DNA of 64,000 nt from Pseudoxanthomonas sangjuensis (GCF_010211755.1 NZ_PDWR01000016.1:16596-80595); one strand, 5' to 3'; positions 1-8,604 are shown, numbered from the stretch's first letter. Numbers and translations: made by a program. Notes: a model not told the origin generated them from the letters alone.

Positions 1-1
1 G

Positions 2-661
2 CTGAAGGACGCGACGCCGCTGTCGCAGTTCTTCTTCGACGAACTGTCGAAGGAAGTGAACCTGCGCACGCTCGACGGCAAGGCGCGCCTGGCCGAGCGC
101 GCGAAGCCGCTGCTGGCGCAGATCCCCGACGGCGCCTTCGGCGACCTGATGCGCCAGCGCCTGACCGAGATCACCGGCGTGGGCGCCGCGGGCGCCGGCG
201 CGCCGACGCCCGCGGGTGCCCCGGCGCGGCGCGCGGCGCCCGCGGGCGCGAACAAGCCCAGCCTGGTGCGCAGCGCGATCGTGCGCCTGCTGCATTCGCC
301 GTCGATCGCGCTGTCGGTGGAACCGCCGTACCCGTTCGCCGGCCTGCGCCAGCCGGGCGTGGAACTGCTGGCCGAGCTGTTCGACATCGTCCATTCGCGC
401 CCCGACATCACCACCGGTGCGCTGCTGGAGCATTTCGCCGAACGCGAGGAACTGTCCGCCCTGCAGAAACTGGCGATGCAGGACCTGCCCGGCGAGGAGG
501 CGCACTGGCGCGCGGAGCTGCATGATGCCGTGGTTCAGCTGGAAAGGCAGATGCTGCAGCAACGGTTGGACGAGCTGCAGAGGAAGCAGCGCGAAACCGG
601 CCTGGACGAAGCCGACAAGTACGAATTGCGCGCGCTGCTGCAGGCGCGCGCCAGCCACTGA
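2..661 (+). CDS. dnaG: DNA primase DnaG, C-terminal part (5' end outside window)
   Basis: The window opens inside this gene; 219 residues and the TGA stop are present. The first visible stretch (QFFFDELSKEVNL, then KARLAERAKPLL) matches the end of the primase RNA-polymerase domain. An alanine/proline/glycine linker follows at about visible residues 60-80, then an all-helical C-terminal domain of about 130 residues, which in DnaG binds the replicative helicase DnaB. The protein makes RNA primers at the replication fork. The catalytic toprim and zinc-binding parts are not in the window. The frame is open from base 2 and codon use matches the neighbours. Confidence 0.93.
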   Translation: MKDATPLSQFFFDELSKEVNLRTLDGKARLAERAKPLLAQIPDGAFGDLMRQRLTEITGVGAAGAGAPTPAGAPARRAAPAGANKPSLVRSAIVRLLHSPSIALSVEPPYPFAGLRQPGVELLAELFDIVHSRPDITTGALLEHFAEREELSALQKLAMQDLPGEEAHWRAELHDAVVQLERQMLQQRLDELQRKQRETGLDEADKYELRALLQARASH

Positions 662-678
662 ACCGCGGGAGGCCTGCG

Positions 679-1191
679 ATGAACGCGATCCGCCATTTCC
701 TGCTGGCCGCATTGCTGGCGCTGGCGTTTGCCGCGCAGGCCGGCGAAACCATGCAGCCGCGCCCCGGCCTGCACACCGGCGGGCAGCCGAGCCTGGAGCA
801 GATCGACGCGCTGGCCGCGCAAGGCGTGCGCACGGTGATCGACCTGCGCACCGACGACGAGGACCGCGGCTACGACGAAGCGGCCGAACTGGAATCGCGC
901 GGGCTGGCCTACCACCGCCTGCCGATCGCCGGCGCGCAGGACCTGACCCCCGCCAATGCCGCCGCGCTGAAGCGCCTGCTCGATGCCAGCGGCGACGGCG
1001 TGCTGCTGCACTGTGCGTCGGGCAACCGCGTCGGCGCGCTGCTCGCGCTGATGGCCGCGCAGCAGGAAGGCGCCACGCCGGAGCAGGCACTGGAACTGGG
1101 CCGGCGCGCCGGCCTGAAGTCGCTGGCGCCGGCGATCGAGGAGAAGCTCGGCGTTGCCGCGCCTGCGGCCGCGCCGGAACCTGCGCAGTGA
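679..1191 (+). CDS. Secreted cysteine-dependent phosphatase (BLH phosphatase-like)
   Basis: 170 residues beginning with a signal peptide (hydrophobic core LLAALLALAFAAQA). A GGAGG ribosome site lies 7-11 bases before the ATG. The fold follows the beta-lactamase-hydrolase-associated phosphatase family: a QPSLEQ start, VIDLRTDDED in the centre, and the catalytic loop HCASGNR with Cys112 and Arg117. This is the CX4R spacing of that family, not the CX5R of classical tyrosine phosphatases. The substrate is unknown; the protein should act in the periplasm. It starts 17 bases after dnaG ends and may be co-transcribed with it. Confidence 0.8.
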   Translation: MNAIRHFLLAALLALAFAAQAGETMQPRPGLHTGGQPSLEQIDALAAQGVRTVIDLRTDDEDRGYDEAAELESRGLAYHRLPIAGAQDLTPANAAALKRLLDASGDGVLLHCASGNRVGALLALMAAQQEGATPEQALELGRRAGLKSLAPAIEEKLGVAAPAAAPEPAQ

Positions 1192-1337
1192 CCTGAAGCC
1201 GCCTGGCATCCATGCCGGAAACCCGTTCGTCCTGGGCGAAGTCAAGCGCTCGACACGAACGGCTTCCAGTCCTGGGACAGGTTCTACTCGGCACGGGACT
1301 CGGCTACCCTCGCGGCTCGACCCGAGGGAGACCGTCC

Positions 1338-3311
<1,974 letters not shown>

Positions 3312-3395
3312 CCGGCCGGGCGGTGTCCGCCACGGGCCCGGGAAGGCGTTTTCTCCGGTGAGCGGGCCGATCGCGGCCCGAGCGGAGCAGACGCC

Positions 3396-3872
3396 ATGGC
3401 CGTGCAGACCCACCTCAAGATCGCCGGCATCGACGGCGAGTCGACGCGCAAGGAACACCCGAACGAAATCGAAGTGCAGTGGTGGAGCTGGGGCATCGAG
3501 AACACCGCCAGGCCGGGTGCCGGCGGCGGTGGCCGCGCGGGCAAGGCGGTGGCGCACGAGCTGGTCTTCACCCATGCCTACGACAAGGCTTCGCCGCTGC
3601 TGGCGAAGTCCTGCGCGAAGGGCACGCACATCCCCACGGCGACGCTGAGCGCGCGCAAGGCCGGCAAGGGCCAGCAGGACTACCTGATCGTCACGTTGAA
3701 GGACGTGCTGGTGACCGGCGTGTCGATGTCCGGCGACGGCGACGGGACCAGCGAGAGCGTCACGCTGGCTTGCGGCGCGATCGATTTCGTCTACCGGCCG
3801 CAGAACGCCAGGGGCGGCCTCGGCCCGGGCGTCGGATTCGGCTGGAACGTCAAGACCAACAAGGTGGCCTGA
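3396..3872 (+). CDS. hcp: Hcp family type VI secretion tube protein
   Basis: 158 residues with the Hcp beta-barrel pattern: an N-terminal HLKIAGIDGEST, a central HELVFTHAYDKASPLL, then LKDVLVTGVSMSGDGDG. Hcp stacks as hexameric rings to build the inner tube of the type VI secretion apparatus and can carry effectors. A GGAG ribosome site lies 8 bases before the ATG. No other type VI genes (tssB/C, clpV, vgrG) are in the window, so this is an orphan copy. It lies directly before the cassette array; no attC is recognisable on its left, so it is probably chromosomal and not a cassette. Confidence 0.88.
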   Translation: MAVQTHLKIAGIDGESTRKEHPNEIEVQWWSWGIENTARPGAGGGGRAGKAVAHELVFTHAYDKASPLLAKSCAKGTHIPTATLSARKAGKGQQDYLIVTLKDVLVTGVSMSGDGDGTSESVTLACGAIDFVYRPQNARGGLGPGVGFGWNVKTNKVA

Positions 3873-3957
3873 TCGCCGCGGCAGTTTGCACCGCACTTCA
3901 CGGCCCGGGCAAGGCCAATTAGCGCACAACCCGCCACCAATGGAGGCTGCGATGAAT

Positions 3958-4034
3958 GAGAACAATCACTCACCCTGCCGGGGCATTCCCACCGGATCCG
4001 CTTCGCTGCCCGGCTTGATTGATGCGCCAGGCCC
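3958..4034 (+). repeat. Degenerate attC-like site, left edge of cassette array
   Basis: The right half (GGATCCGCTTCGCTGCCCGG, then CTTGATTGATGCGCCAGGC) resembles the right arm of the better attC sites at 7.0 and 7.4 kb. The left arm contains AACAATCACTCA. Both core boxes are decayed. It marks the probable start of the cassette region. Confidence 0.4.
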
Positions 4035-4070
4035 CACCAAACAGTTCACCGTGCCTCATGGGAGAAAAGC

Positions 4071-4589
4071 ATGCTTGTACCGAAATGGTTGGTAGCGCTG
4101 GTATGCGTCGTCCTTGCCGTTCTTGCAACCTGGACCTACTTGCTGGCCTCGGGGCGCAATCCGTTTCCTTTCCCGGATCGCGGATCGCGGATCTTCTCGA
4201 CCCCTTCGCCCGAAGCCAAGGATGCAATCGTTGCGCTCCTGGCCCGCCATGGCATCAATGAACGTTTTGAAGCCAACAGCACCGGGATACTCCGCTCGAT
4301 CATGTGGGACGGGACCATCATCAACTACGCCCCTCCGGAGGTTCTTCAAAAGCTTGGCCATGCTTCGGCCAGCATCGGACTCGTGGCGGATGATCCGGTA
4401 GCCAGCGCCAACGATGCGGCGCAATTCCTGCGCTCCCGCGGATTCGAAGCCAACGTGGTCCTGGATGCCGAGCCGGCAATACCCATCGCTTTTGTAGTGA
4501 CCAACGCCACCTCAGGCACCGTATTGAACTTCCGCAAGCACATGATTGACATGCCACGATCGCAGCTTGTCAGCAAGAGTGGCAGGTGA
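4071..4589 (+). CDS. Cassette-encoded membrane-anchored protein of unknown function
   Basis: 172 residues that I do not recognise. Residues 5-26 form one hydrophobic helix (LVALVCVVLAVLATWTYLL), followed by a soluble domain of about 140 residues, probably periplasmic. GAGAAAAGC gives a reasonable ribosome site just before the ATG. Base composition is less GC-rich and codon use more mixed than in the flanking housekeeping genes, as expected for cassette cargo. It lies between a degenerate attC on the left and a long attC starting just past its stop codon. Confidence 0.6.
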   Translation: MLVPKWLVALVCVVLAVLATWTYLLASGRNPFPFPDRGSRIFSTPSPEAKDAIVALLARHGINERFEANSTGILRSIMWDGTIINYAPPEVLQKLGHASASIGLVADDPVASANDAAQFLRSRGFEANVVLDAEPAIPIAFVVTNATSGTVLNFRKHMIDMPRSQLVSKSGR

Positions 4590-4590
4590 G

Positions 4591-4695
4591 ACCTGACAAT
4601 TCGTGTATGGACGCGGGAGGAGTCCATCTCATCATTCAAACCCAGCCCGTTTCGCGGTCTCGGCCCGGGCGAGGAATTCGATTAGGACGTCAGGA
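4591..4695 (+). repeat. attC site, long form
   Basis: About 105 bp. The left core is ACCTGAC followed by AATTCG, as in the other sites. The right core is GACGTCAGG. In between are the shared CCGTTTCGCGG loop region and an insertion that enlarges the stem. It lies directly after the stop of the 4071-4589 gene. Confidence 0.6.
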
Positions 4696-4733
4696 AGAAC
4701 CAGGCGGCCTGATCGCTATGGGAGGCGATAACC

Positions 4734-5210
4734 ATGAAACACACCGCGATGTTGTTCTTGTGCTCCGTCCTGATCGCCGGCACGGCGTCGGCGCAGGACG
4801 ATGCCGCCAGGGAAGCGTTGGTTCGCACGGACCAGGCGTGGTCCGCCGCCGCCGCCGAGGGCAAGGACATCGAAAAGGTCGTGGCGTTCTGGACCGATGA
4901 CGCGAAGGTCGTTCCGGCTGGCGCGCCTGTCGTTTCCGGCAAGGCGGCCATCCGCGAGTTCGTGTCCCGGAGCTTCGCGACCCCGGGCTTCCACATCAGC
5001 TGGAAGACGCTGGATGCCGAGGTAAGCGCCGACGGAACGATGGGCTACACGACAGCCGAGAGCACGATCACGATGCCCGGGCCCGATGGCAGCCTCGTCA
5101 CCGAGACGGGCCGCGGCATTACCGTGTGGCGCCGGCAATCCGACGGCTCCTGGAAGTGCGTGTACGACACCTGGAACCACGGCCCCGAGCCGGCAGCCGA
5201 AACGCATTGA
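4734..5210 (+). CDS. Secreted SnoaL/DUF4440-type NTF2-fold protein (cassette)
   Basis: 158 residues. A clear signal peptide (MLFLCSVLIAGTASAQ) is followed by an NTF2-like domain: a helical start (REALVRTDQAWSAAAAEGKD), then VVAFWTDDAKVVPAGAPVVSGKAAIREF, and a WRRQSDGSWKCVYDTWN end typical of DUF4440/SnoaL-like proteins. The family forms a cone-shaped pocket used by small-molecule isomerases, cyclases and binding proteins. No specific activity can be deduced. GGGAGGCG precedes the ATG. It is one cassette of the array, flanked by the long attC and an attC fragment. Confidence 0.75.
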   Translation: MKHTAMLFLCSVLIAGTASAQDDAAREALVRTDQAWSAAAAEGKDIEKVVAFWTDDAKVVPAGAPVVSGKAAIREFVSRSFATPGFHISWKTLDAEVSADGTMGYTTAESTITMPGPDGSLVTETGRGITVWRRQSDGSWKCVYDTWNHGPEPAAETH

Positions 5211-5211
5211 G

Positions 5212-5244
5212 GCCGGATCCGTTCGCGGTTTGGCTTGACGCGTA
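5212..5244 (+). repeat. attC fragment (right half only)
   Basis: GGATCCGTTCGCGGTTTGGC followed by TTGACGCGTAG matches the loop and right arm of the other attC sites. The left arm and core box are missing and the right core is damaged. It abuts the IS110 remnant. Confidence 0.45.
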
Positions 5245-5578
5245 GATCTGTCGCCATGTTGCCTTGACGGGCGGCGGTAGCGATCGCTTCGGCATCATTG
5301 CGGTCGTTCTTTGCCGTTCGACTCTTGCGGAACGGGGCGACGAACTGCGCGGCCATCAGCCGTGGCTGCAAACCGTAGCTCTCGCAGCGGCGTGCCCAGT
5401 GGTGCGCACTGCTGCAGGCCTCCATCGCCACGGCCGTGCCTGCCGGAACGTTCGGCAACCAATGGCTGAAGGCCTCTCGGCGCAATTCGCGCCGGTCCTG
5501 AACGCGCCCGGCCGCGTCCACCGGACACGTCGAAAACACCTGCTTTGCCAGATCCACGCCGATGGTTATAGTCCGCAT
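5245..5578 (-). pseudogene. IS110 family transposase, N-terminal fragment
   Basis: Reading leftward from the ATG at 5578 (GAGGAG ribosome site 6 bases upstream), about 109 residues match the RuvC-like DEDD domain of IS110 transposases: TIGVDLAKQVF with the first Asp, AMEACSSAHHW with the Glu, and KNDRNDAEAIATAARQGNM with the paired Asp residues. The match stops at GNM near base 5255 and the frame then runs into cassette sequence. The C-terminal serine-containing Tnp_20 domain is absent. This is a dead remnant lying between two attC sites. Confidence 0.85.
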
Positions 5579-5579
5579 T

Positions 5580-5665
5580 GGAAACTCCTCGTTCCGACTC
5601 ACCGATGGTGAATGCCATCATGGTCCTTCAAGACCGAGCGGTTATCCGCAGGGACGGGAGTTTCC
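5580..5665 (-). mobile_element. Non-coding end of the IS110 remnant, with inverted repeat
   Basis: The stretch between the transposase start and the adjoining attC is bounded by a perfect 9-bp inverted repeat, GGAAACTCC (5580-5588) and GGAGTTTCC (5657-5665). IS110 group elements are known to transcribe a bridge RNA from the non-coding end upstream of the recombinase. This is the corresponding position, but the identity as bridge RNA is inference. Confidence 0.45.
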
Positions 5666-5669
5666 TTCT

Positions 5670-5722
5670 TACTCATTCAAGCCGGAGCCGCTTCGCGGCT
5701 CGGCTTGATTCAGGCGTCAGGC
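5670..5722 (+). repeat. attC site with left core replaced by IS110 end
   Basis: TCATTCAAGCCGGAGCCGC, the TTCGCGG loop, CGGCTTGATTCAG and the right core GCGTCAGGC are present. The left core (expected RYYYAAC) is missing because IS sequence begins immediately to the left, so the element joined this attC at its left core. Confidence 0.7.
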
Positions 5723-5741
5723 ACCTTGTCGGGGGTATCGG

Positions 5742-5978
5742 ATGAGAGAGCTCTGGAGCAATCGACTCTTCAAGATTGGCGCGATCATCGCCCTGGTCGG
5801 CTGGACACCGCTGATCGCCATCATTCTTCTTGCCGCAATCGGTCTGTGGCCCGATCCAGACCCCAATCCCATCGGTCCGGGCTTGCTGTTCTTCCTTACC
5901 TTCTGGCCCGCGGTGATATGCCTTGGGATCGGAACCTTTCAGGTATGGCGTCAGCGCGGGCAACGCGGCGGCGCCTGA
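5742..5978 (+). CDS. Small two-helix membrane protein (cassette)
   Basis: 78 residues of no recognised family. Two hydrophobic helices (about residues 10-35 and 46-67) are separated by a proline-rich loop (WPDPDPNPIGPG). The C-terminus is short and basic (VWRQRGQRGGA), which suggests a hairpin topology with a cytoplasmic tail. The stop codon TGA lies inside the left core GCCTGAC of the following attC, so the reading frame fills the cassette exactly. The upstream attC ends 20 bases before the ATG. Confidence 0.6.
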   Translation: MRELWSNRLFKIGAIIALVGWTPLIAIILLAAIGLWPDPDPNPIGPGLLFFLTFWPAVICLGIGTFQVWRQRGQRGGA

Positions 5979-6092
5979 CAATTCGTTCAGGCTGAATCCG
6001 CTTCGCAGCTTCGTCTTGAACGACTCGCAAGCAGATTTACCGCCGCATCCCGGTCGCTGCGGCGGCGGGTCGGCTCAACCCAGGCGTTAGGC
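5973..6092 (+). repeat. attC site, long form (120 bp)
   Basis: The left core GCCTGAC at 5973-5979 is followed by AATTCGTTCAGGCTG. The right core GTTAGGC at 6086-6092 is preceded by CTCAACCCAGGC. The extra length lies in the loop, which contains an additional CCGCC/GGCGG hairpin. The core boxes fit the RYYYAAC/GTTRRRY rule, with one substitution on the left. Confidence 0.75.
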
Positions 6093-6111
6093 CCCTTTGG
6101 AGGTGTATCGC

Positions 6112-6351
6112 ATGTCCAGGAACGGCGACGACAAGAGGTCCGGCAATCTCGGCATTGGCATTGCGCTTGGCGTCGCCATCGGCGCAGCCTTCGGCATCGC
6201 CCTGGACAATCTTGCCTTGGGCATTGGACTTGGCATTGCTGTAGGAATTGCCATCTCGCTTGCACTCCCCAGCCGACAGTCCGGCAAGACCGCAACGTCA
6301 AATCAAGACGCTTCAAGTGGTGGTGGTGATGGCTACGGCGGCGGGGCCTGA
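6112..6351 (+). CDS. Small glycine-rich membrane protein (cassette)
   Basis: 79 residues. GGAGG at 6099-6103, 8 bases before the ATG, fixes the start. A charged N-terminus (MSRNGDDKRSG) leads into about 45 residues of alternating glycine and hydrophobic residues (IGIALGVAIGAAFGIALDN and so on), a glycine-zipper pattern able to span the membrane twice. The tail is serine/glycine-rich and polar, with no known domain. The stop codon lies in the left core of a collapsed attC. Glycine-zipper proteins range from membrane-inserting toxins to envelope stabilisers, so no function is assigned. Confidence 0.6.
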   Translation: MSRNGDDKRSGNLGIGIALGVAIGAAFGIALDNLALGIGLGIAVGIAISLALPSRQSGKTATSNQDASSGGGDGYGGGA

Positions 6352-6365
6352 CTTGGGCATCAGGC
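6346..6365 (+). repeat. Collapsed attC (20 bp)
   Basis: GCCTGACTTGGGCATCAGGC joins a left core directly to a right core. The whole stem and loop that every other site here carries is missing. Confidence 0.6.
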
Positions 6366-6380
6366 CGCAGGAGGGCTTCC

Positions 6381-6770
6381 ATGAAGCGTATGTGGACAAC
6401 GATCGCCGTCCGGGATGTGGCAAGTAGCCTCAAGTGGTATCAGGCTCTATTAGGCCTGGCTTCAAGCCCTCCGAACCACGACTACTATAGCCAGGTCCTT
6501 GACGCCGACGGTTCCGTTTTACTGTGCCTTCACAGGTGGGGTGATCACGACCACCCTACCTTGGCCAGGCCAGGCAAGGAACAGCCCGGGAATGGCCTGC
6601 TCCTGTTTCTCCGGGTTGACGATTTTGACGAGACTCTTTCACGGGCTCGTGAGCTCAAGCTTCAGCTCGAGGAGGAGCCGCACGTCAATCCCGGTCCGCA
6701 CGCTTGGGAGTTCACTGTACGCGACCCGGACGGATACTACGTTTCGATCAGCGCCACGGCTGCGGCCTGA
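6381..6770 (+). CDS. VOC (glyoxalase/bleomycin-resistance-like) protein (cassette)
   Basis: 129 residues with the vicinal-oxygen-chelate pattern: TTIAVRDVASSLKWYQALLGL at the N-terminus, LLLFLRVDDFDETLSRAREL in the middle, and the ending HAWEFTVRDPDGYYVSIS. This single-module type normally dimerises and either sequesters a drug such as bleomycin or chelates a divalent metal for catalysis. The ligand cannot be deduced. GGAGGG lies just before the ATG. VOC proteins are frequent integron cargo. Collapsed attC sites lie on both sides, so it may no longer be excisable alone. Confidence 0.82.
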   Translation: MKRMWTTIAVRDVASSLKWYQALLGLASSPPNHDYYSQVLDADGSVLLCLHRWGDHDHPTLARPGKEQPGNGLLLFLRVDDFDETLSRARELKLQLEEEPHVNPGPHAWEFTVRDPDGYYVSISATAAA

Positions 6771-6784
6771 CTCGGGCGTTAGGC
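6765..6784 (+). repeat. Collapsed attC (20 bp)
   Basis: GCCTGACTCGGGCGTTAGGC is the same 20-bp architecture as the site at 6346-6365, with three differences. The left core contains the stop codon of the VOC gene. The right core GCGTTAGGC is perfect. Confidence 0.65.
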
Positions 6785-6830
6785 GCTTATCGACTGTTTG
6801 CCCGGCAGTTCCAACAATAGGGGAAATTCC

Positions 6831-7001
6831 ATGGGCCTGAAGCAAATAAGATCAAGCACTGTTGCGCTACTTGTTGCAGCATTACTCTTTCTTGCAGTTG
6901 GCACCTACACAGACAATGGTGGGTTCCGGCTTGCCGGCGAACTGATCCTGGCCGTGGGATTACTCGTGGCTTTCTCGCAGGCCATGAAGCGAAACGATTG
7001 A
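6831..7001 (+). CDS. Small two-helix membrane protein (cassette)
   Basis: 56 residues of no recognised family. AGGGGA about 7 bases before the ATG supports this start. Two hydrophobic helices (residues about 10-25, VALLVAALLFLAVG, and 34-49, LAGELILAVGLLVAFSQ) are joined by a short polar turn (TYTDNGGF). The tail ends AMKRND. It is smaller than, and unrelated in sequence to, the proteins at 5742 and 6112 but has the same design. A collapsed attC lies before it and a normal attC after it. Confidence 0.55.
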   Translation: MGLKQIRSSTVALLVAALLFLAVGTYTDNGGFRLAGELILAVGLLVAFSQAMKRND

Positions 7002-7023
7002 TCGCGGGCGCCGGCTGTAACAC

Positions 7024-7083
7024 GCCCGACAATTCGTTCGAGCCTCACCCGCTTCACGGCCCGGCACAACTCAGGCGCTAGAC
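7024..7083 (+). repeat. attC site (60 bp)
   Basis: The left core is GCCCGAC followed by AATTCGTTCGAGCC, the loop is CCGCTTCACGG, and the right arm CTCAGGC leads to the core GCTAGAC. It has standard short attC architecture with slightly decayed cores. Confidence 0.75.
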
Positions 7084-7115
7084 TCCTTTGCCAACCCCCA
7101 CCAGCGAGAACGCAG

Positions 7116-7424
7116 ATGACTCAACTGGCGCTCATCATCAGGCACAGGACCCAACCAGGGAAACGGGATGAGGTTCGTGCGGTCTGGGAAAAGCACATGG
7201 CGCCCGCGGTCTCGGGCAATCCCGGCCATGCCGCTTATTTCTACTGCCTCGATAATGACGATCAGGATTCGATCAGCGCGTTCCAGGTGTATGAGAGCGC
7301 CGAAGCATCGCAGCAGTTCCTTGCCACTGACGGTTATGCAGCATACCTGAAGGATGTCGAGCCCCTTCTGCTCGGTCCGCCGCAAGTGACCGCCCTGACG
7401 CCGGTGTGGTCCAAGGGGGTCTAA
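7116..7424 (+). CDS. Antibiotic-biosynthesis-monooxygenase (ABM)-like protein (cassette)
   Basis: 102 residues with a ferredoxin-like dimeric alpha/beta-barrel pattern: LALIIRHRTQPGKRDEVRAVWEKHMAPAV, then AAYFYCLDNDDQDSISAFQVYESAEASQQFL, matching the ABM/YgiN type. Members oxidise quinols or polyketides, or degrade heme. Substrate-specific residues cannot be judged here. The TAA stop forms part of the perfect left core GTCTAAC of the next attC. The start has only a weak ribosome site (GAGAACGCAG). Confidence 0.75.
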   Translation: MTQLALIIRHRTQPGKRDEVRAVWEKHMAPAVSGNPGHAAYFYCLDNDDQDSISAFQVYESAEASQQFLATDGYAAYLKDVEPLLLGPPQVTALTPVWSKGV

Positions 7425-7478
7425 CCATTCATTCAAGCCGAAGCCGCTCCGCGGCTTGGCTCGATTCAGGCGTCAGGC
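7419..7478 (+). repeat. attC site (60 bp), best conserved
   Basis: The left core GTCTAAC fits RYYYAAC exactly. CATTCATTCAAGCCGAAGCC, the loop CGCTCCGCGG, CTTGGCTCGATTCAG and the right core GCGTCAGGC follow. The complementary arms can fold into the usual imperfect hairpin. Confidence 0.85.
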
Positions 7479-7500
7479 GGCTCCAGACACGGGCATCACC

Positions 7501-8394
7501 ATGGCCGGACATTTCAGCAAGATCTGCAGGATCCTCGGGACGGTGTTGGGCCTCGCGTGCCTGGTTTCGCTGACCGGCGGCGCGGCTCTCCTGGGTGTTG
7601 CCGAGTGGAAGCTGCGCCGGACCCACGACGTTCCACTCACGCCACTGAAGGCGGGACGCGGGCCGGCCGATGTTGCCGAGGGCGAGCGCCTGTCCAGGAT
7701 CATCGGTTGCTGGGCCGGATGCCACGGCATGACCGGACAGGGCGGCTTCATCGACATGCAGGGCTACTACAGCGTCACGGCCCCGAACCTCAATTTCGCC
7801 ATCCGGCAATACAGCGATCCGGAACTCGCACGACTCATCCGATTCGGCGTCAAGCGCGACGGAACGTCGGCGCTGGGGATGATCTCGTACACCTTCTATC
7901 CACTCTCGGACGAAGACCTGGCCAACGTCATCGCCCACCTGAGAAGGCAGCCTTTCCAACCTGCCATGCCCAGGCACAGGACGATAACCATCGCCGCACG
8001 TTTCAAGCTTGCCCTGGCGCAATGGCAAGTCGCGGCAGACCGGATCGATGCAACGCGCCCTCGCTGGGGCGAACTCCCGCGCACGACGCCCTTCGAACGG
8101 GGTCGTTACCTGGCCTCGGTCACCTGCTCCGAATGCCACGGCCTCGATTTCCGCGGCAACGCGTTCAAGGACAACACCTACGACGGCGGTCCGTCACTGG
8201 CACTCGTCGCAATGTACGGGCGCGACGAGTTCCGGCACCTGATGCGCACCGGAGAACCCATAGGCGGCCGCGATCTCGGTGAAATGGGCTGGGTCGCACG
8301 CAACGGGCTCATCCATTTCAGGGACCAGGAGATCGACGATATCCGCGCATTCCTGAGGCAGCACCATGGCCTCCCCCGGGAATCTCCTAGATGA
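7501..8394 (+). CDS. Membrane-anchored diheme cytochrome c with a CX3CH motif (cassette)
   Basis: 297 residues. An N-terminal helix (about residues 12-33) anchors the protein. Two cytochrome-c modules follow. The first has CWAGCH with three residues between the cysteines; the second has the normal CSECH. Each sits in a typical context (GCWAGCHGMTGQGG and TCSECHGLDFRGN), and the LNFAIRQYSDPELARLIRFGVKRDG and EIDDIRAFLRQ segments resemble the diheme electron-transfer subunits that serve dehydrogenases. It probably carries electrons in the periplasm. An upstream in-frame ATG at 7456 lies inside the attC and is an unlikely start. No partner dehydrogenase is in the array. Confidence 0.8.
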   Translation: MAGHFSKICRILGTVLGLACLVSLTGGAALLGVAEWKLRRTHDVPLTPLKAGRGPADVAEGERLSRIIGCWAGCHGMTGQGGFIDMQGYYSVTAPNLNFAIRQYSDPELARLIRFGVKRDGTSALGMISYTFYPLSDEDLANVIAHLRRQPFQPAMPRHRTITIAARFKLALAQWQVAADRIDATRPRWGELPRTTPFERGRYLASVTCSECHGLDFRGNAFKDNTYDGGPSLALVAMYGRDEFRHLMRTGEPIGGRDLGEMGWVARNGLIHFRDQEIDDIRAFLRQHHGLPRESPR

Positions 8395-8413
8395 GTCCGA
8401 CCACGCGTGCCCG

Positions 8414-8474
8414 GCGCTACGTTTCATTCGAGCCGGACCTGCTTCGCAGCGTCGGCTTCATCCCGGCCTTGGGC
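8414..8474 (+). repeat. attC site, degenerate
   Basis: TTTCATTCGAGCCGGACC, the loop GCTTCGCAGC, GTCGGCTTCATCC and a decayed right core CTTGGGC keep the attC layout. The left core is reduced to GCGCTAC. Confidence 0.6.
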
Positions 8475-8561
8475 GCACGCAACAAGCGCATGGGCAAGCC
8501 CGACTGAGCTCTGCCGCGACCGCGGCCGCGCTCAATCGCAAAAAAATGGCTGTTTCCCCTC
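8475..8561. other. Non-coding lead region of the ArsR-AHSA1 cassette
   Basis: Part of the 223-bp gap between the cytochrome gene and the regulator. Apart from a run of seven A at about 8540 I see nothing in this stretch; the promoter follows at once. Confidence 0.4.
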
Positions 8562-8604
8562 TTGACGGCGGTCGTTAGCAGTAGTATATAACCAGAAAGT
8601 TATA
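8562..8604 (+). promoter_or_regulatory. Promoter and probable ArsR operator
   Basis: TTGACG (8562-8567), a 17-base spacer and TATATA (8585-8590) form a good sigma-70 promoter. A perfect inverted repeat TATAAC (8587-8592) / GTTATA (8599-8604) overlaps the -10 box and ends 13 bases before the regulator's ATG. This is a likely autoregulatory operator. Confidence 0.7.

Noticed and set aside
3952..4095. A 47-codon frame starting MNENNHSPCRG
   Set aside because: It runs through the degenerate attC and overlaps the supported gene at 4071; no domain or codon-use support, though GGAGG lies upstream.
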